Source: Paenibacillus sp. (lineage in GTDB: Bacteria > Bacillota > Bacilli > Paenibacillales > YIM-B00363). From it: DNA of 64,000 bases. The position numbers and the translations under genes are program-made. The notes under the pieces are model-generated. The model was given only the letters and a program-made list of their open reading frames with translations, did no database searches and had not been told where the DNA came from. The stretch's first letter is position 1. Every line of letters starts with the position of its first letter. Positions 63,417 to 64,000 of the stretch are shown here, in pieces. The DNA lies in the NCBI RefSeq assembly GCF_031177825.1, contig NZ_JAPSKE010000015.1:62001-126000 (forward strand), written 5' to 3'.

Positions 63417-64000
63417 TGTCATCCTTCACGCTCGGCATTATGGCGTTGTATCTTAACGGCAATAAGATCGAAGAGCTGCCGTTCTTCCGCCGCGTGCTGC
63501 AAGAAGCGGACCGGATGAACATCGACGCGTATTTGTTCACGCCGGAGGACGTGGACGACGGCAAGCGGCGCATCTATGCGCACGTATACGAAGAGGGGCG
63601 CGGTTGGAGGCGGCGCTGGGTCCCTTTTCCCGATGTCGTGTTCGACCGATGCCGGTACCAGAATACGCCGCGCTTCCGCAAGCTCCGGGAATTCCGCGCC
63701 AAGTACGGCGACCTGACCTATATGAATCGCCCGCTCGCGAACAAGTCGGCGATCCATCAGCTGCTTCACAAAGACAAGGACATTCGCCCGAACCTGCCGG
63801 ACACGGTGATGTACAAGGGCACGAGCGCCTTGGCCGACTTCGTTCGGAAGTACGGCATCGCGTTCGTCAAGCCGATCAACGGCACCGGCGGACGCGGCGT
63901 CGTGCGCATCGAGAGCGCCGGCAAGGGAACGTACTCGGTTCGGGGTCGCGATAAGCAGCGCCGGATCCTCCCGTCCCGGCGGCTCTCGCTCGAGGGCGTC
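63416..64000 (+). CDS. YheC/YheD-type ATP-grasp protein 5 (3' end off window)
   Basis: First 195 residues of a short-form paralogue: MSSFTLGIMALYLNGNKIEE, PDVVFDRCRYQNTPRF (about 75), ATP-grasp AFVKPINGTGGRGVVRI (about 150). Coupled to protein 4 by a TAATG overlap. The C-terminal ATP-grasp part and any further array genes lie beyond the right edge. Confidence 0.85.
   Translation, partial: MSSFTLGIMALYLNGNKIEELPFFRRVLQEADRMNIDAYLFTPEDVDDGKRRIYAHVYEEGRGWRRRWVPFPDVVFDRCRYQNTPRFRKLREFRAKYGDLTYMNRPLANKSAIHQLLHKDKDIRPNLPDTVMYKGTSALADFVRKYGIAFVKPINGTGGRGVVRIESAGKGTYSVRGRDKQRRILPSRRLSLEGV

Overview
The window is one contiguous stretch of a GC-rich (about 60% by eye), endospore-forming Firmicute chromosome, most like Paenibacillaceae (Paenibacillus or Cohnella type). 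The evidence is Bacillus-like gene order (dnaE, accD, accA, pyk, fxsA, citZ, icd, mdh, phoR/phoP and dnaE, ytrH, ytrI, ytpI, ytoI), sporulation genes (sda, ytrH, ytrI, a yheC/yheD array), strong AGGAGG ribosome binding sites with some TTG/GTG starts, and many lipoprotein, AraC, LacI and glycan-use genes. No rRNA, tRNA, CRISPR array, insertion sequence or prophage was seen.

Layout. 1-8 kb: 3' truncated sugar-binding lipoprotein, then a HupE-like membrane protein followed by a very large secreted lamin-tail/calcineurin-like phosphoesterase. 8-12.6 kb: LytS/LytT-type two-component system and a CstA/BtsT-type transporter with a cre site, probably a pyruvate or peptide uptake unit. 12.6-16.2 kb: metallophosphoesterase, unknown gene, and sda cotranscribed with a diguanylate cyclase. 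16.3-20.5 kb: fumarase-phoR-phoP operon. 20.6-26.6 kb: HD phosphohydrolase, small membrane protein, DUF3231 protein, then mdh, icd and citZ with a CcpC-type dyad in the citZ upstream region. 26.8-31.1 kb: polyphosphate genes ppx and ppk1 with a VOC protein between. 31.1-40.8 kb: fxsA, thioesterase, pyk, accA, accD, small protein, pgpA-like, dnaE. 40.9-43.5 kb: ytrH, ytrI, ytpI, ytoI. 43.6-57.5 kb: accessory carbohydrate region with ADP-ribosylglycohydrolase, three transcription regulators (two AraC, one LacI), a complete LplABC-type ABC importer, a Gfo/Idh/MocA oxidoreductase, a DUF4091 protein, an MBL hydrolase and a DUF2961/GH172 enzyme. 57.8-64 kb: small membrane protein and five tandem YheC/YheD-type ATP-grasp genes, the last cut by the window edge.

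How it works together. The core half is central carbon metabolism (pyruvate kinase, acetyl-CoA carboxylase, TCA enzymes) interleaved with phosphate sensing (PhoPR) and polyphosphate turnover. The 46-55 kb operon reads as a self-regulated glycan uptake unit: LacI regulator first, flanked by TTTGGG/CCCAAA operator-like sites, then oxidoreductase, two permeases, binding protein and a probable glycan hydrolase. The most unusual feature is the translationally coupled array of five divergent ATP-grasp paralogues at the right end, a possible multi-enzyme ligase system linked to the spore.

Limits: all identifications come from reading sequence and motifs. No database search or structure prediction was run, and residue positions are approximate.
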